From assembly GCA_039794405.1 (NCBI GenBank), contig JBDIVL010000019.1, forward strand, positions 8,168 to 72,167: DNA of 64,000 bases, given 5' to 3'. Below are positions 63,880-64,000 of this stretch, piece by piece. The notes beneath the pieces are model-generated. The model was not told the origin of the DNA. It did not search any database and saw only the letters and a list, made by a program, of their open reading frames with translations. The DNA is from JBDIVL01 sp039794405. GTDB lineage: Bacteria; Planctomycetota; Brocadiia; Brocadiales; Brocadiaceae. Every line of letters begins with the position of its first letter. Position 1 is the first letter of the stretch. Both the position numbers and the translations under genes were made by a program.

Positions 63880-64000
63880 GTGCGCCTGAGAGTGTACGCT
63901 GCCAGAGAGGTGAAAGACCGCTCCAGGGAAAACGCTTTCCACCCTGTAACCGACCATAACTGCGTCACCGTGAGGTGAGGTGGAGAGCAATGGGAGGTGA
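63880..64000 (+). mobile_element. Possible 5' end of a group II intron (cut by window edge)
   Basis: Immediately after the hairpin the sequence begins GTGCG, the consensus 5' end of group II introns. A dense series of short helices follows, including GAGAGGTGAAAGACC and GCGTCACCGTGAGGTGA, as expected for domain I. Base composition is richer in G+C than the flank. Insertion directly behind a terminator-like hairpin is the habit of bacterial class C introns. No reverse transcriptase is visible because the window ends. Confidence 0.5.

Noticed and set aside
1..64000. tRNA, rRNA, CRISPR array, sigma-54 promoters
   Set aside because: I scanned gene-free stretches by eye for cloverleaf ends, regularly spaced repeats and TGGCAC-N5-TTGC elements and found none that hold up.

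Overview
The window reads as a chromosome fragment of an AT-rich Gram-negative bacterium. Lipid A/LPS-type surface-glycan genes, lipoprotein and Sec signals, HflKC, SurE, SppA and LeuB fit that cell type. Three ammonium transporter genes interleaved with two P-II genes and a diheme cytochrome, a stand-alone archaeal-type glutamate synthase, a sulfatase/TMTC/TPR inventory and a DAB inorganic-carbon pump together suggest an anammox planctomycete (Brocadiales). That assignment is inference; no rRNA or hydrazine gene lies in the window.

Layout. 1-3.2 kb: cut-off receiver protein and a chemoreceptor. 3.3-9.6 kb (minus): MoxR - DUF58 - BatD-like (frame broken) - VWA - TPR - VWA operon. 10.1-12.4 kb: FMN glutamate synthase-like protein and a small secreted protein, with a clear sigma-70 promoter in front and a strong terminator behind. 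12.5-25.3 kb: surface polysaccharide locus (alkaline-phosphatase-superfamily hydrolase, TMTC-like protein, five glycosyltransferases, a tandem LPS-kinase-like protein, O-antigen ligase/polymerase) followed by an RluA pseudouridine synthase. 25.3-29.9 kb (minus): hflK-hflC split by a frameshifted four-helix-bundle gene, an AIR-synthase-like gene and pgeF. 30.4-31.5 kb: secreted multi-domain protein. 31.8-38.7 kb (minus): amt - glnB - amt - diheme cytochrome - amt - glnB. 39.3-41.1 kb: degenerate protein kinase plus metallophosphoesterase. 41.3-43.1 kb: moaC and a nucleotidyltransferase fused to a zinc-finger/HNH-like piece. 43.7-48.4 kb: dabB-dabA. 49-59.2 kb: moaA, a two-component pair with an NtrC-like regulator, an Nbp35-like ATPase, a polyferredoxin, mobB, sppA. 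59.7-64 kb: leuB, a propeller-like repeat protein, a GT2 enzyme, surE, and what looks like the first 120 bases of a group II intron.

How it fits together. The Amt/P-II block takes up and senses ammonium and the glutamate synthase-like protein may assimilate it. DabAB supplies bicarbonate for autotrophic growth. MoaC, MoaA and MobB serve molybdopterin enzymes, and the Nbp35-like ATPase and polyferredoxin serve iron-sulfur enzymes. The glycan locus builds the cell surface.

Most notable structure outside genes: a dispersed ~110-bp repeat with paired GGTTCAATC hairpins (four copies, one inside a larger inverted-repeat element); a 20-bp leader hairpin in front of amt2 whose only two non-identities become G-U pairs on the mRNA strand; several TAGGGGC-type palindromes, one directly abutting the putative intron; and two genes each broken by an apparent single-base shift. 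I saw no tRNA, rRNA, CRISPR array, transposase or replication origin.
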